NCBI GenBank assembly: GCA_030601615.1
Contig: JAUVTH010000007.1
Location: 1-20,587 of the forward strand
Direction: 5' to 3'
Length of the DNA: 20,587 nt
Source of the DNA: Gemmatimonadota bacterium
GTDB lineage: Bacteria > Gemmatimonadota > Gemmatimonadetes > Palauibacterales > Palauibacteraceae
Under the pieces are notes generated by a model. That model was not told the DNA's origin. It searched no databases and was given only the letters and a program-made list of their open reading frames with translations. This document shows positions 1 to 6,934 of this stretch, in pieces (positions within the stretch are counted from its first letter, which is position 1; each line of letters starts with the position of its first letter). The position numbers and the translations under genes are program-made.

Positions 1-1
1 C

Positions 2-433
2 TGGGCGTGGTCGAATATCGAGTACCCGCCGCAGAGCCGGAGCTGGTCGCTGTCGCTGGCGGGGTCGATGCCGCTGTTCAACGGGTTCAGCCGCGAGAGC
101 CAGCTGTACACGGCCCGGGCGCGGGCGGACCAGTCGCACTCAGTCGAGCGGGCGGCAGAGCTCAAGTTGAGGAAGGATCTGGACCAGGCAATGGGGACGA
201 TCGACGCGGCAGTGGCCTCGAGCGACCTCGCCGAGCAGACGGTCGAGCTGGCGAGAGAGGACCTTCGGGTCACGCAGGAGCGCTACCGGCTCGGACTCTC
301 TACCATCCTGGACCTGCAGGCCGCACAGATCACCCTGCTCCAGGCCGAAGTCGACCTCATCCGCAGACGCTTCGACTACCAGCTCGGTCTCACCCGACTC
401 GAAGCCCTGCTCGGTACCAACCTCAGAAACTGA
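2..433 (+). CDS. TolC-family outer-membrane efflux protein, C-terminal part (5' end outside window)
   Basis: The frame is open from base 2 to a TGA at 431-433, so this is the last ~143 residues of a longer gene; the ATG at 68 is internal. The translation shows the outer-membrane efflux protein (OEP) pattern: a beta-strand segment (SLSLAGSMPLFNG), a long alpha-helical coiled-coil hairpin, and the family closing pattern QERYRLGLSTILDLQAAQ followed by a terminal LEALLG. The same closing pattern recurs in the second TolC-like protein at 13440-14849, which supports the call. The family forms trimeric channels spanning the outer membrane and periplasm. The adaptor and permease genes directly downstream suggest it is the exit duct of that ABC-type system. 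Family assignment is secure; the substrate is unknown. Confidence 0.9.
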   Translation, partial: WAWSNIEYPPQSRSWSLSLAGSMPLFNGFSRESQLYTARARADQSHSVERAAELKLRKDLDQAMGTIDAAVASSDLAEQTVELAREDLRVTQERYRLGLSTILDLQAAQITLLQAEVDLIRRRFDYQLGLTRLEALLGTNLRN

Positions 434-434
434 T

Positions 435-475
435 TCTCGCCGGGCGCCGCCGGACGCGGGACCCCGGACACGAGA
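435..475 (+). other. Intercistronic hairpin between tolC-like and adaptor genes
   Basis: TCTCGCCGGG (435-444) can pair with CCCGG (463-467) and CGAGA (471-475), giving a 10-pair stem with a three-base bulge (ACA) on the 3' side and an 18-base loop. No T-tract follows, so a classical intrinsic terminator is unlikely. It could be an mRNA-stabilising or processing structure, or a chance consequence of high GC. Confidence 0.3.
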
Positions 476-497
476 GACGCGGAGATAGATAAGGAAC

Positions 498-1940
498 ATG
501 ATCAGGAACACGACACGTGGAGCCGCCCTGGCGGCGATTCTCGCAGCTGTCGTCGTCGCCGCGTGCGGCACGAGCGCAGCCGACGAAGCGGGCATGGGAT
601 TGGCGACCGTCTCGGCGGAAGTGATGGACATCACGTCGGCCGTCGCGGCGACCGGCACGATCGAACCCATCAGGGTCATCGACGTGAAGTCTCAGGCCTC
701 GGGCGAAGTGCTCCAGGTGGCCGTCGAGCTAGGTGAAGAGGTCGAGCGTGGGGCGCTCCTCGTGCGTATCGACCCGCGCGATGTGCGGAACGCTCATGAC
801 CAGGCCGTGGCGGACCTGGACGTGGCCGAGGCCCGGTACACGGTCGCGCAGCGGAAGCTCGAACGCACCGCCAACCTCAAGGACTCACAGGTGGTCACGG
901 AAGAGGAGTACGAGGACGCGCTTCTCGAGCAGGCGAACGCGAAAGCAGCTCTCGTGAAGGCGAAGACGAACCTCGAGCTGGCGGCGGATCGCCTGAACGA
1001 CGTCGCGGTGGGCGCGCCGATCACGGGCACCGTGGTCGAAAAGACCGTCGAGGAAGGTCAGATCATCACGTCCGCGAAGGAGGTCACAGGAGGAACGATC
1101 ATGCTTCGCATGGCCGATCTCAACGAGGTGCAGGTGCGCACCCTCGTGGACGAGACCGACATCGGGTCCATCCGGGCGGGACTCGAGGCCCAGATCAAGG
1201 TCGAAGCCTACCCCGATCGCGAGTTCAGTGGCCTCGTGTTGCAGATCGAGCCACAGGCGGTGGTGGAGCAGAACGTCACCCTGTTCGCCGTGCTCACCCG
1301 GATCCAGAACCGGGAAGGTCTGCTCAAGCCGGGGATGAACGCGGACGTCGAGATCGAGGTGGGCGCTCGCAACGGTGTTCTCGCGCTCCCCAACGGCGGC
1401 ATCAAGACCGTCGACGAAGCACGTGCCCTCGTCGATGCCCTCGGGCTCGACCCGGAACTTCTCCAGCAGCGAGTGGAGACTGAGGACGATCGCCGACCTG
1501 ACGGGGTGGGCGGCGGCGAAGCCACCGCTGACGACTCGGAGGAACGCGCCACAGAAGCGAGCGACGACTCGGGTCTCCCGTCGATGCAGCAGATTCAGGC
1601 GATGTCGCAGGACGAGCGCCGCAAGTTCATGCAGAACCTGAGCGCCGGCGACCGGCAACGTATGATCGGCATGTTCCAGCAGCTGCGCGAGCAGCGGCAG
1701 CGGGCGCAGCGGGCGGATCCCGCCAGTCCGAAGCCGGCATTCGTGTTCGTCGAGACACCTGAGGGACAGCTCACTCTGAAGCCGATCACGATCGGTCTCA
1801 GTGACTGGGAGTACACGGAGGTCATGGCCGGGCTCGCCGAGGACGACGTTGTCTTCCAGGTACCCCAGGGTCTCGTGCAGCAGAGCGAGATGCTCGAGTT
1901 CATGCGCAGGCGGACGTCCATGCCCGGCATGGGCCGTTAG
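498..1940 (+). CDS. MacA-like periplasmic adaptor (HlyD/RND-MFP family) lipoprotein with a ~110-residue insert
   Basis: 480 residues. A signal peptide ends in a lipobox (VAAC, Cys23), so it is probably a lipoprotein. A first biotinyl-lipoyl half (around 55-95, VKSQASGEVLQVAVELGEEV) leads into an alpha-helical hairpin (~100-165), the second lipoyl half (GAPITGTVVEKTVEEGQII) and a beta-barrel domain ending near GLLKPGMNADVEIEVG. The family bridges an inner-membrane transporter and TolC. The membrane-proximal domain is interrupted: LALPNGG (295-301) and its continuation AFVFVETPEG (from 414) are separated by ~110 charged, Gln/Arg-rich residues, whereas the second adaptor in this window has no such insert. 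The ATG is preceded by AAGGA, closely spaced. The macB-like permease follows after 11 bases, led by an AGGAG site, so the two are co-transcribed. Substrate unknown. Confidence 0.9.
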   Translation: MIRNTTRGAALAAILAAVVVAACGTSAADEAGMGLATVSAEVMDITSAVAATGTIEPIRVIDVKSQASGEVLQVAVELGEEVERGALLVRIDPRDVRNAHDQAVADLDVAEARYTVAQRKLERTANLKDSQVVTEEEYEDALLEQANAKAALVKAKTNLELAADRLNDVAVGAPITGTVVEKTVEEGQIITSAKEVTGGTIMLRMADLNEVQVRTLVDETDIGSIRAGLEAQIKVEAYPDREFSGLVLQIEPQAVVEQNVTLFAVLTRIQNREGLLKPGMNADVEIEVGARNGVLALPNGGIKTVDEARALVDALGLDPELLQQRVETEDDRRPDGVGGGEATADDSEERATEASDDSGLPSMQQIQAMSQDERRKFMQNLSAGDRQRMIGMFQQLREQRQRAQRADPASPKPAFVFVETPEGQLTLKPITIGLSDWEYTEVMAGLAEDDVVFQVPQGLVQQSEMLEFMRRRTSMPGMGR

Positions 1941-1951
1941 GAGAATCCCCC

Positions 1952-3160
1952 ATGCTCTTTTTTGAGATTATCCGGGTGGCGCTGCAAGCGATCAACGCGA
2001 ACAAGATGCGCAGCATACTCACGATGCTCGGCATCGTGATCGGGGTTGCGGCGGTCATCACCATGGTCGCTCTCGGCACGGGAGCGCAGCGCTCAGTCGA
2101 GGCACAGCTGCAGGCTCTGGGCACGAACGTGCTGACCGTCCGGCCGGGCCAGGGCTGGCACCGTGGCGTGCGGTCTGGCAGCTCGCGCATGTACCTGACC
2201 GATGCCTACGCCGTCGAAGACCGGGCGGACGCGATCCTGCTCGCCGCTCCCGAGATGGTCTCCAGCGCGCAGGTCGAGTTCAACCGCTCCAACGCAAGTA
2301 TCAGGGTAACCGGCACTACGGCGAACTTTGCCGAGCTCAACAGCTTTGAGGCCGAGTACGGGCGCTTCTTCACCGCGGAGGAAGATGCGGGCCGGCGGCG
2401 GGTCGCGGTGCTCGGCGGCACGGTACCGGAGGTGTTCGACAGCACTCCGCTCGAGATGCTGGGGCAGCGGATCTCGATCCGGAACGTGACGTTCGAGGTC
2501 GTCGGAGTTCTGGAAGCGAAGGGCGGCTCTGGCTGGTTCAACCAGGACGAGCGGATCTTCATCCCCGTGCAGGCGGCTCAGTTCCGCATCATGGGCACGG
2601 ACCGGATCGGGTCGTTCAACGTCAAGATCGCGGATGGATACTCGGCGACGGCGGCCATGGGACAGATCGAGCAAGTCATGCGGCGCGAGCACAAGCTCCG
2701 GGTCGGTGACGACAACGACTTCTACGTCCAGGATCGGGCCGAGCTGATGGGCACGATGCAGGAGGCGACGAAGACGTTCACTTTCCTGCTCGCCGGCATC
2801 GCCGCCGTGAGCCTGCTCGTGGGCGGAATCGGCATCATGAACATCATGCTTGTGTCGGTCACTGAGCGGACGCGGGAGATCGGGATCCGAATGGCCATGG
2901 GGGCTACGCGACGGCAGGTCCTGACCCAGTTTCTCCTCGAAGCCCTGGTCCTGTGCCTGGTGGGCGGCTTCCTGGGCATCGCGCTGGGCTTCGGAGCCTC
3001 GAAGACCCTGGCCAACCTGGCCAACTGGAGTACCGCGGTCTCGCCCGAGTCCGTGGGCATGGCCGTGATATTCTCGGCGGTAGTGGGGCTCTTTTTCGGC
3101 GCCTGGCCGGCGCGCCGGGCCGCCAGTCTCGACCCGATCGACGCCCTGCGCCACGAGTAG
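1952..3160 (+). CDS. MacB-like ABC transporter permease (MacB_PCD plus FtsX domains), no fused ATPase
   Basis: 402 residues. An N-terminal membrane helix with the family start pattern (NKMRSILTMLGIVIGVAAV, ~15-33) precedes a large periplasmic domain (~40-270, MacB_PCD). Three more helices form the FtsX domain (~272-400), with the signature EIGIRMAMGATRRQVL and the closing ARRAASLDPIDALRHE. Family members use cytoplasmic ATP hydrolysis to drive conformational change across the envelope and so push substrates through MacA/TolC partners. E. coli MacB is a single ~650-residue chain with an N-terminal ATPase; here only the permease half is present, so a separate ATP-binding subunit must be encoded elsewhere, perhaps left of the window. 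AGGAG lies 8 bases before the ATG. Substrate unknown (drug, peptide, lipid or lipoprotein are all possible). Confidence 0.93.
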   Translation: MLFFEIIRVALQAINANKMRSILTMLGIVIGVAAVITMVALGTGAQRSVEAQLQALGTNVLTVRPGQGWHRGVRSGSSRMYLTDAYAVEDRADAILLAAPEMVSSAQVEFNRSNASIRVTGTTANFAELNSFEAEYGRFFTAEEDAGRRRVAVLGGTVPEVFDSTPLEMLGQRISIRNVTFEVVGVLEAKGGSGWFNQDERIFIPVQAAQFRIMGTDRIGSFNVKIADGYSATAAMGQIEQVMRREHKLRVGDDNDFYVQDRAELMGTMQEATKTFTFLLAGIAAVSLLVGGIGIMNIMLVSVTERTREIGIRMAMGATRRQVLTQFLLEALVLCLVGGFLGIALGFGASKTLANLANWSTAVSPESVGMAVIFSAVVGLFFGAWPARRAASLDPIDALRHE

Positions 3161-3168
3161 GCCGCAGC

Positions 3169-3197
3169 GGTTCGGGACAGGGCTTGCGTCCCGGACC
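3169..3197 (+). terminator. Strong hairpin after the macB-like permease gene
   Basis: GGTTCGGGAC (3169-3178) pairs along its whole length with GTCCCGGACC (3188-3197), with one G-T wobble and a 9-base loop, starting 8 bases after the permease stop codon. No T-run follows, so it may be a Rho-associated or processing hairpin rather than a classical intrinsic terminator. It would separate the export operon from the next pair of genes. Confidence 0.45.
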
Positions 3198-3218
3198 CGG
3201 CTCGATGAGCGTAGCGTC

Positions 3219-3719
3219 ATGAGCCATGTTTCCTTCGACACCCTGCCCGACGATGCGCGACTGTGGTGCTTCGGCGCTTCGCGTTGCCCCGATGCGGCCC
3301 AGACGGCGCACCTTCTCGACTCCATGCAGTCGTTCATCGACAGTTGGACGGCGCATCGAAGGGACCTGCATGCCGGCTTCGCGTGGACGCTTCAGCGGTT
3401 CCTCCTGGTCGCTGTCGATGAGTCGCGGGCCGGCGCTTCGGGATGTTCCCTCGACGCGCTGATGGAGCAGCTGCGGACGCTGGGGGCGGAACTGGACCTG
3501 GACCTGATCGACTCGATGCCCGTGTGGTATCGTGACGCATCCGGCTCCCTCCGCATGTGCTCGAGAGCCGAGTTCGGCGCGCTCGGCCGGGGGGGGGAGG
3601 TGACGGAGCGGACGCGTGTGTTCGATCTCACGCTGACCCGGCTCGGAGACGTCCGCGCCGGTAGCCTGGAAGTGGAGGCCGGGGAGTCCTGGCACGGCAG
3701 CCTGTTGACCGGGGACTGA
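3219..3719 (+). CDS. Small conserved protein of unknown function, GASGCS-motif family
   Basis: 166 residues, no signal peptide or membrane segment, so probably cytoplasmic. Visible blocks are FDTLPDDARLW (6-16), SWTAHRRDLHAGF (42-54), VDESRAGASGCSLDA (66-80), VTERTRVFD (128-136) and ESWHGSLL (156-163). From memory these blocks match a ~160-residue family common in Bacteroidota that databases often label 'ABC transporter ATPase'. The protein has no Walker A or B motif, so that label cannot be right. No reaction is known to me. The conserved Asp/Glu, Cys76, Trp and His could form a binding or catalytic site. It lies 58 bases after the permease gene and only 3 bases before the patatin gene, suggesting an operon with the latter. 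A run of nine G at 3589-3597 lies inside the gene; conserved sequence on both sides shows the frame is intact. No clear ribosome-binding site. Confidence 0.8.
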   Translation: MSHVSFDTLPDDARLWCFGASRCPDAAQTAHLLDSMQSFIDSWTAHRRDLHAGFAWTLQRFLLVAVDESRAGASGCSLDALMEQLRTLGAELDLDLIDSMPVWYRDASGSLRMCSRAEFGALGRGGEVTERTRVFDLTLTRLGDVRAGSLEVEAGESWHGSLLTGD

Positions 3720-3722
3720 GCG

Positions 3723-4862
3723 GTGCGACCATGCACGCCCGCGCTCGTGCTGTCGGGTGGCGGAGCGAGGGGAGCCTACCAGGTAGGAGTTCTCCGCCAG
3801 ATTGCGCGCCAGCACCCGGAGCTTCGTTTCCCGATCATTACGGGTGTTTCGGCGGGCGCGATCAACGCGACGTTCATCGCCAGCCACGCAGGCGAGCTCA
3901 CGGACGCGACCGACGAGCTGGCGGAACTCTGGTCTGAGCTCTCGACATCCCGGGTGATGCGCAGCGACATCCCATCGCTGCTGGCAAACGCACTTCGCAT
4001 AGCAGGTAACGTCGTTTCCGGTGGATCACGCATTGCCCCGCCCGTGCGCGGCCTGGTCGATACCGCACCGCTTCGTCGCATCCTGACTTCTGTTGTCGAC
4101 TCGCGATCCATCCAGGCGAAGATCGATGCGGGCAGGCTCGAAGCCCTGGCCGTGTCGGCTACTTCGTACCGGACGGGTGACAGCGTCACGTTCGTCCAGG
4201 GAAGACCCGAGCTCGAAATGTGGGATCGTTTCCGCCGCCACGCCCGCGCCGAGCGTATCACGGTGGACCACGTCATGGCGTCAGCGGCCATTCCGCTGTT
4301 CTTCCCCGGGTGCGAGGTGGACGGGGAGTACTTCGGCGACGGCAGCCTCCGTCAGACGTACCCCCTGTCCCCCGCTATTCACCTGGGTGCAGACCGCGTT
4401 CTGGCGATCTCTTCGCGGTTCGCCAACGTGTCAGAGACAGGGGAGGCTGAGGACGCCTACCCGACGGCCGCCCGAGTCCTGGGATTGATGCTGAACTCGA
4501 TCTTTCTCGACCACCTGGATGCGGACGCGGAACGTCTGGAGCGGGTCAATCAGCTTCTGCAGCGCGTGGACCCGAAGCACAGCTGGTTGGTCCCGGAACG
4601 CGAAGTCGACCTGCTCGTGGTACGGCCATCGCTTGACATCGCTCGCATGGCGGCGGGGTACGAGCGGCAGATGCCGCGAACGCTGCGCTACCTGATCCGT
4701 GGCCTGGGAACGCGTCGAGGCTCGGGCGCCGACCTCCTCTCCTATCTTCTTTTCGAGCCCCGATTCCTCTCGGAGCTGATCGAGCTCGGCGAGCGTGACG
4801 CGAAACTGAACCGGGTCCGGATCAGCCGCTTCGTCGAGGGATGTGCTCCCGCGACAGTGTGA
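3723..4862 (+). CDS. Patatin-like phospholipase / acyl hydrolase
   Basis: 379 residues from a GTG start that lies 3 bases after the preceding stop, with a GGGGA-type site upstream. The patatin fold is marked by the glycine-rich oxyanion hole SGGGARGAYQVGVL (11-24), the nucleophile elbow GVSAGA (Ser43) and the dyad aspartate in GDGS (Asp206). The last motif is usually DGG or DGA; the Gly to Ser change after the Asp-Gly is mild. Ser43 and Asp206 form the catalytic dyad that hydrolyses acyl esters of phospholipids or other lipids. There is no signal peptide, so it is probably cytoplasmic or membrane-associated from inside. A C-terminal extension (~250-379) includes Asp/Glu/Arg-rich helices and LLSYLLFEPRFLSELIELG. 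The gene ends 3 bases from the convergent DUF523 gene. Lipase function is likely; the substrate is not known. Confidence 0.92.
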   Translation: MRPCTPALVLSGGGARGAYQVGVLRQIARQHPELRFPIITGVSAGAINATFIASHAGELTDATDELAELWSELSTSRVMRSDIPSLLANALRIAGNVVSGGSRIAPPVRGLVDTAPLRRILTSVVDSRSIQAKIDAGRLEALAVSATSYRTGDSVTFVQGRPELEMWDRFRRHARAERITVDHVMASAAIPLFFPGCEVDGEYFGDGSLRQTYPLSPAIHLGADRVLAISSRFANVSETGEAEDAYPTAARVLGLMLNSIFLDHLDADAERLERVNQLLQRVDPKHSWLVPEREVDLLVVRPSLDIARMAAGYERQMPRTLRYLIRGLGTRRGSGADLLSYLLFEPRFLSELIELGERDAKLNRVRISRFVEGCAPATV

Positions 4863-4865
4863 CCG

Positions 4866-5450
4866 CTAAGAGGCTGCTGCGGATTCCCTCTCCTTCCGGC
4901 TGCAGCAAGCGAAGACTCGAGCGATGAAGTTCTCGCGCAGGTGCGGGTCGTTCAGGCGCCCCTCTTCTTCGACCGGGAGATGCGGCGCCAGTCGTAGCAG
5001 CGCCTGGGCAAATACGCCGATACCCTCGAGAGCCGGTACGCCGTCGGAATCGTACACCTCGACCCCTTCCATGCCGCAGCTCGGCGAGTCCTTCTTCAGG
5101 ATGTACCCGCACAAGTCGAGCTCCAGCAGCCGGCGGACCCGGTCTTCGGCGTACTCCACCATTCGATCCGTCAGGTCCTCGCCGGTCGAGGGCATCACGA
5201 GACGGGCGTGGCCATCGGCGCCGCGCTCGAGCCGAATCTCAGGGCGTGGGATCCCCAGACCGATGTCGACTTCGGGACACACGGGAACCCACTCCACGTA
5301 GGGCTCCAGCACCTCGGTGGCGAACTGGTCCCTCTTGTGCGACCCATCGTACCTGACCTTCCTGCCCAGCAGGCAGGACGAGATGCCGATGCGGATCGTG
5401 GGCGCGGTGGCCATGCCGGAGGCCGCCGGACTGACGTTACTCGCGCTCAC
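4866..5450 (-). CDS. DUF523 domain protein (without DUF1722)
   Basis: 194 residues from a GTG start overlapping the upstream epimerase stop (GTGA, 5447-5450); a G-rich GGGGGGAG site precedes it. An internal ATG at 5414 (residue 13) is an alternative start closer to where family members usually begin. Family blocks are ISSCLLGRKVRYDGSHK (24-40), VPVCPEVDIGLGIPRP, and ILKKDSPSCG, with conserved cysteines that suggest metal or Fe-S binding. Many homologues continue from the LRENFIARVFA block into a DUF1722 domain; here the protein stops about 15 residues after that block. DUF523/DUF1722 proteins such as E. coli YbgA are often near photolyase or epimerase genes, which fits the neighbour. Biochemical function is not established. 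Confidence 0.88.
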   Translation of the reverse strand: MSASNVSPAASGMATAPTIRIGISSCLLGRKVRYDGSHKRDQFATEVLEPYVEWVPVCPEVDIGLGIPRPEIRLERGADGHARLVMPSTGEDLTDRMVEYAEDRVRRLLELDLCGYILKKDSPSCGMEGVEVYDSDGVPALEGIGVFAQALLRLAPHLPVEEEGRLNDPHLRENFIARVFACCSRKERESAAAS

Positions 5451-6856
5451 CGCTCCCCCCCATCGATCGTCCGACCCAGGAGGTGTCGCAGGGCCCCCTC
5501 CAGGTCCGGGTAGCGAAACGTGAAGCCGGACTCGAGAAGGCGGGACGGCAGGACCTGCGCGCCACCAAGCAGCATCTCGTCGGCCATCTCGCCCAGGAGA
5601 AGGCGCAGCGCCGCAGCCGGCGCCGGCATGATCGCGGGCCGCCTCAAAACCCTGCCGAGAGTGGACGAGAACTCAGCGTTCCGCACGCGCTCTGGTGCAA
5701 CCGCGTTCACGGGTCCGTCCAGGTGGTCACTCGCCGCGACGTGCAGGATGGCGCCGAGAAGATCGTCGAGCGCGATCCAGCTCCAGAACTGACGCCCGCC
5801 GCCGAGCGGACCACCCACGCCCATCCGAAACGGTGGCAGCATCCTGGCCAGGGCGCCTCCCGCAGGGGTGAGGACGATGCCGATCCTGAGGTGAACGACA
5901 CGAATCCCCGCCTGGCGCGCGGCGTCGGCCGCTTGCTCCCACTCCACTCCCGTCTCGGCAAGAAAGCCCGACCCTGCGGCGCTCCCTTCGTCCACCTTCA
6001 TGTCGCCCCGATCGCCGTAGAAGCCCACCGCGGACGCGCACACCAGCACCTCCGGAGGGTGCGGCGCCGCGGCAAGGGCTCGGCTGAGCAGCTGCGTTCC
6101 ATTCACGCGGCTGTCGCGAATCCGCGCCTTTCGCTCCTCCGTCCACAGACCGCCGGCGACGTTTTCTCCCGCCAGGTGGACGACGACGTCGTGACCGGAC
6201 ACGGCCTCCGGGTTCAAGACGCCCCGGACCGGATCCCACTCCACCCGCGCTGCGCCAAGCGGATCCGGCCGTGCGCCCTCCCCACGGCTCAAGCGCGTGA
6301 CGTGGTGGCCACCGGTCGAGAGGAGGGCGGTCAACGCCGTGCCCACGAGTCCGGTGGATCCGCTGACCAGGAATCTGGCCGGACGGTCACCGAAGTAGCG
6401 GTCGTGAAGATCCAGATCTCCTGCCGTCACCCGGTGTCGATATGCAAATGTCCTGCTCAGCCGCTCGTCCACGAATGATCCGGCCACAGCCTGGCCCGCG
6501 GAGCCGCCCGGCACCCGGTATTCGATGTCATCCGTCAGCCGGCATCGGTCGGGATCGACCGGATCGAATCCGTGACGATGCGTCCACGAGGCAAATGGAC
6601 CTCTTACCATCCAATCCGTGAAGCCCCGGCCCGGATCGGAATCCTTGTGCTCGGCCAGCCATCTGAGAGTGAACGGACCCGCGCGGAGCTCGATCTCGGT
6701 CCGATCGCCGTCCGCGATGGACCCGGTCCTGCGGAGAACCCGCACGCGGTCCCACGGAGGCATCAGGCGCTCGAGCGCCCCGGGCCTGGAATGCCAGTCC
6801 CACACCCGCTCCGGCAACGCCTCGAGCGTCGATCCGTACGTGAATCTGCGGGACAT
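5447..6856 (-). CDS. SRPBCC ligand-binding domain fused to TIGR01777-type NAD(P)-dependent epimerase
   Basis: 469 residues. Residues 1-150 form a START/SRPBCC-like domain (opening FTYGSTLEALPERVWDWHS and containing the WMVRGPFASWTHRHGF block). Residues 162 onward form an extended SDR with the nucleotide-binding motif SGSTGLVG (165-172), HLAGENVAGGLWTEERK, ASAVGFYGDRGD and VVHLRIGIVL; the C-terminus (ILPSRLLESGFTFRYPDLEGALRHLL) is the DUF1731 region typical of the YfcH/TIGR01777 family. This two-domain architecture is known in many bacteria. The family is implicated in cell-surface or division phenotypes, but no substrate is established. GAGGAG lies 7 bases before the ATG. The stop overlaps the DUF523 start, so the two proteins are probably co-translated. 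It is divergent from the nuclease gene, with 78 bases between. Confidence 0.92.
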   Translation of the reverse strand: MSRRFTYGSTLEALPERVWDWHSRPGALERLMPPWDRVRVLRRTGSIADGDRTEIELRAGPFTLRWLAEHKDSDPGRGFTDWMVRGPFASWTHRHGFDPVDPDRCRLTDDIEYRVPGGSAGQAVAGSFVDERLSRTFAYRHRVTAGDLDLHDRYFGDRPARFLVSGSTGLVGTALTALLSTGGHHVTRLSRGEGARPDPLGAARVEWDPVRGVLNPEAVSGHDVVVHLAGENVAGGLWTEERKARIRDSRVNGTQLLSRALAAAPHPPEVLVCASAVGFYGDRGDMKVDEGSAAGSGFLAETGVEWEQAADAARQAGIRVVHLRIGIVLTPAGGALARMLPPFRMGVGGPLGGGRQFWSWIALDDLLGAILHVAASDHLDGPVNAVAPERVRNAEFSSTLGRVLRRPAIMPAPAAALRLLLGEMADEMLLGGAQVLPSRLLESGFTFRYPDLEGALRHLLGRTIDGGER

Positions 6857-6921
6857 CTACCGTCTCCTCATCTCGAACGGAGTGCCTGTCCGGCAAGTCT
6901 GGCCCTGTCGGCGCCACACGC

Positions 6922-6927
6922 TATGAT
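6922..6927 (+). promoter_or_regulatory. Possible -10 element for the nuclease/ATPase operon
   Basis: TATGAT lies in the divergent gap, 7 bases before the ATG at 6935, in an A/T-rich patch that stands out against GC-rich surroundings. The best -35 candidate (CTGGCC-like, about 17 bases upstream) is poor. If used, transcription would start at or beside the start codon, giving a leaderless mRNA, which would agree with the absence of a ribosome-binding site. Speculative. Confidence 0.3.
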
Positions 6928-6934
6928 ACAATTC

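Noticed and set aside
2093..3337. Long minus-strand open frame opposite the macB-like gene
   Set aside because: Antisense to a clear FtsX/MacB permease; the translation is His/Asp/Arg-rich with no family pattern, as expected from high-GC shadow frames.
4700..4866. Frameshifted DUF1722 remnant downstream of DUF523
   Set aside because: The region is the 3' end of the convergent lipase gene, and no DUF1722-like sequence was seen in the minus frames there.
6572..6934. N-terminal extension of the SbcD-like nuclease
   Set aside because: It is antisense to the epimerase 5' end and has no similarity to the family; the fold begins at the ATG at 6935/6938.
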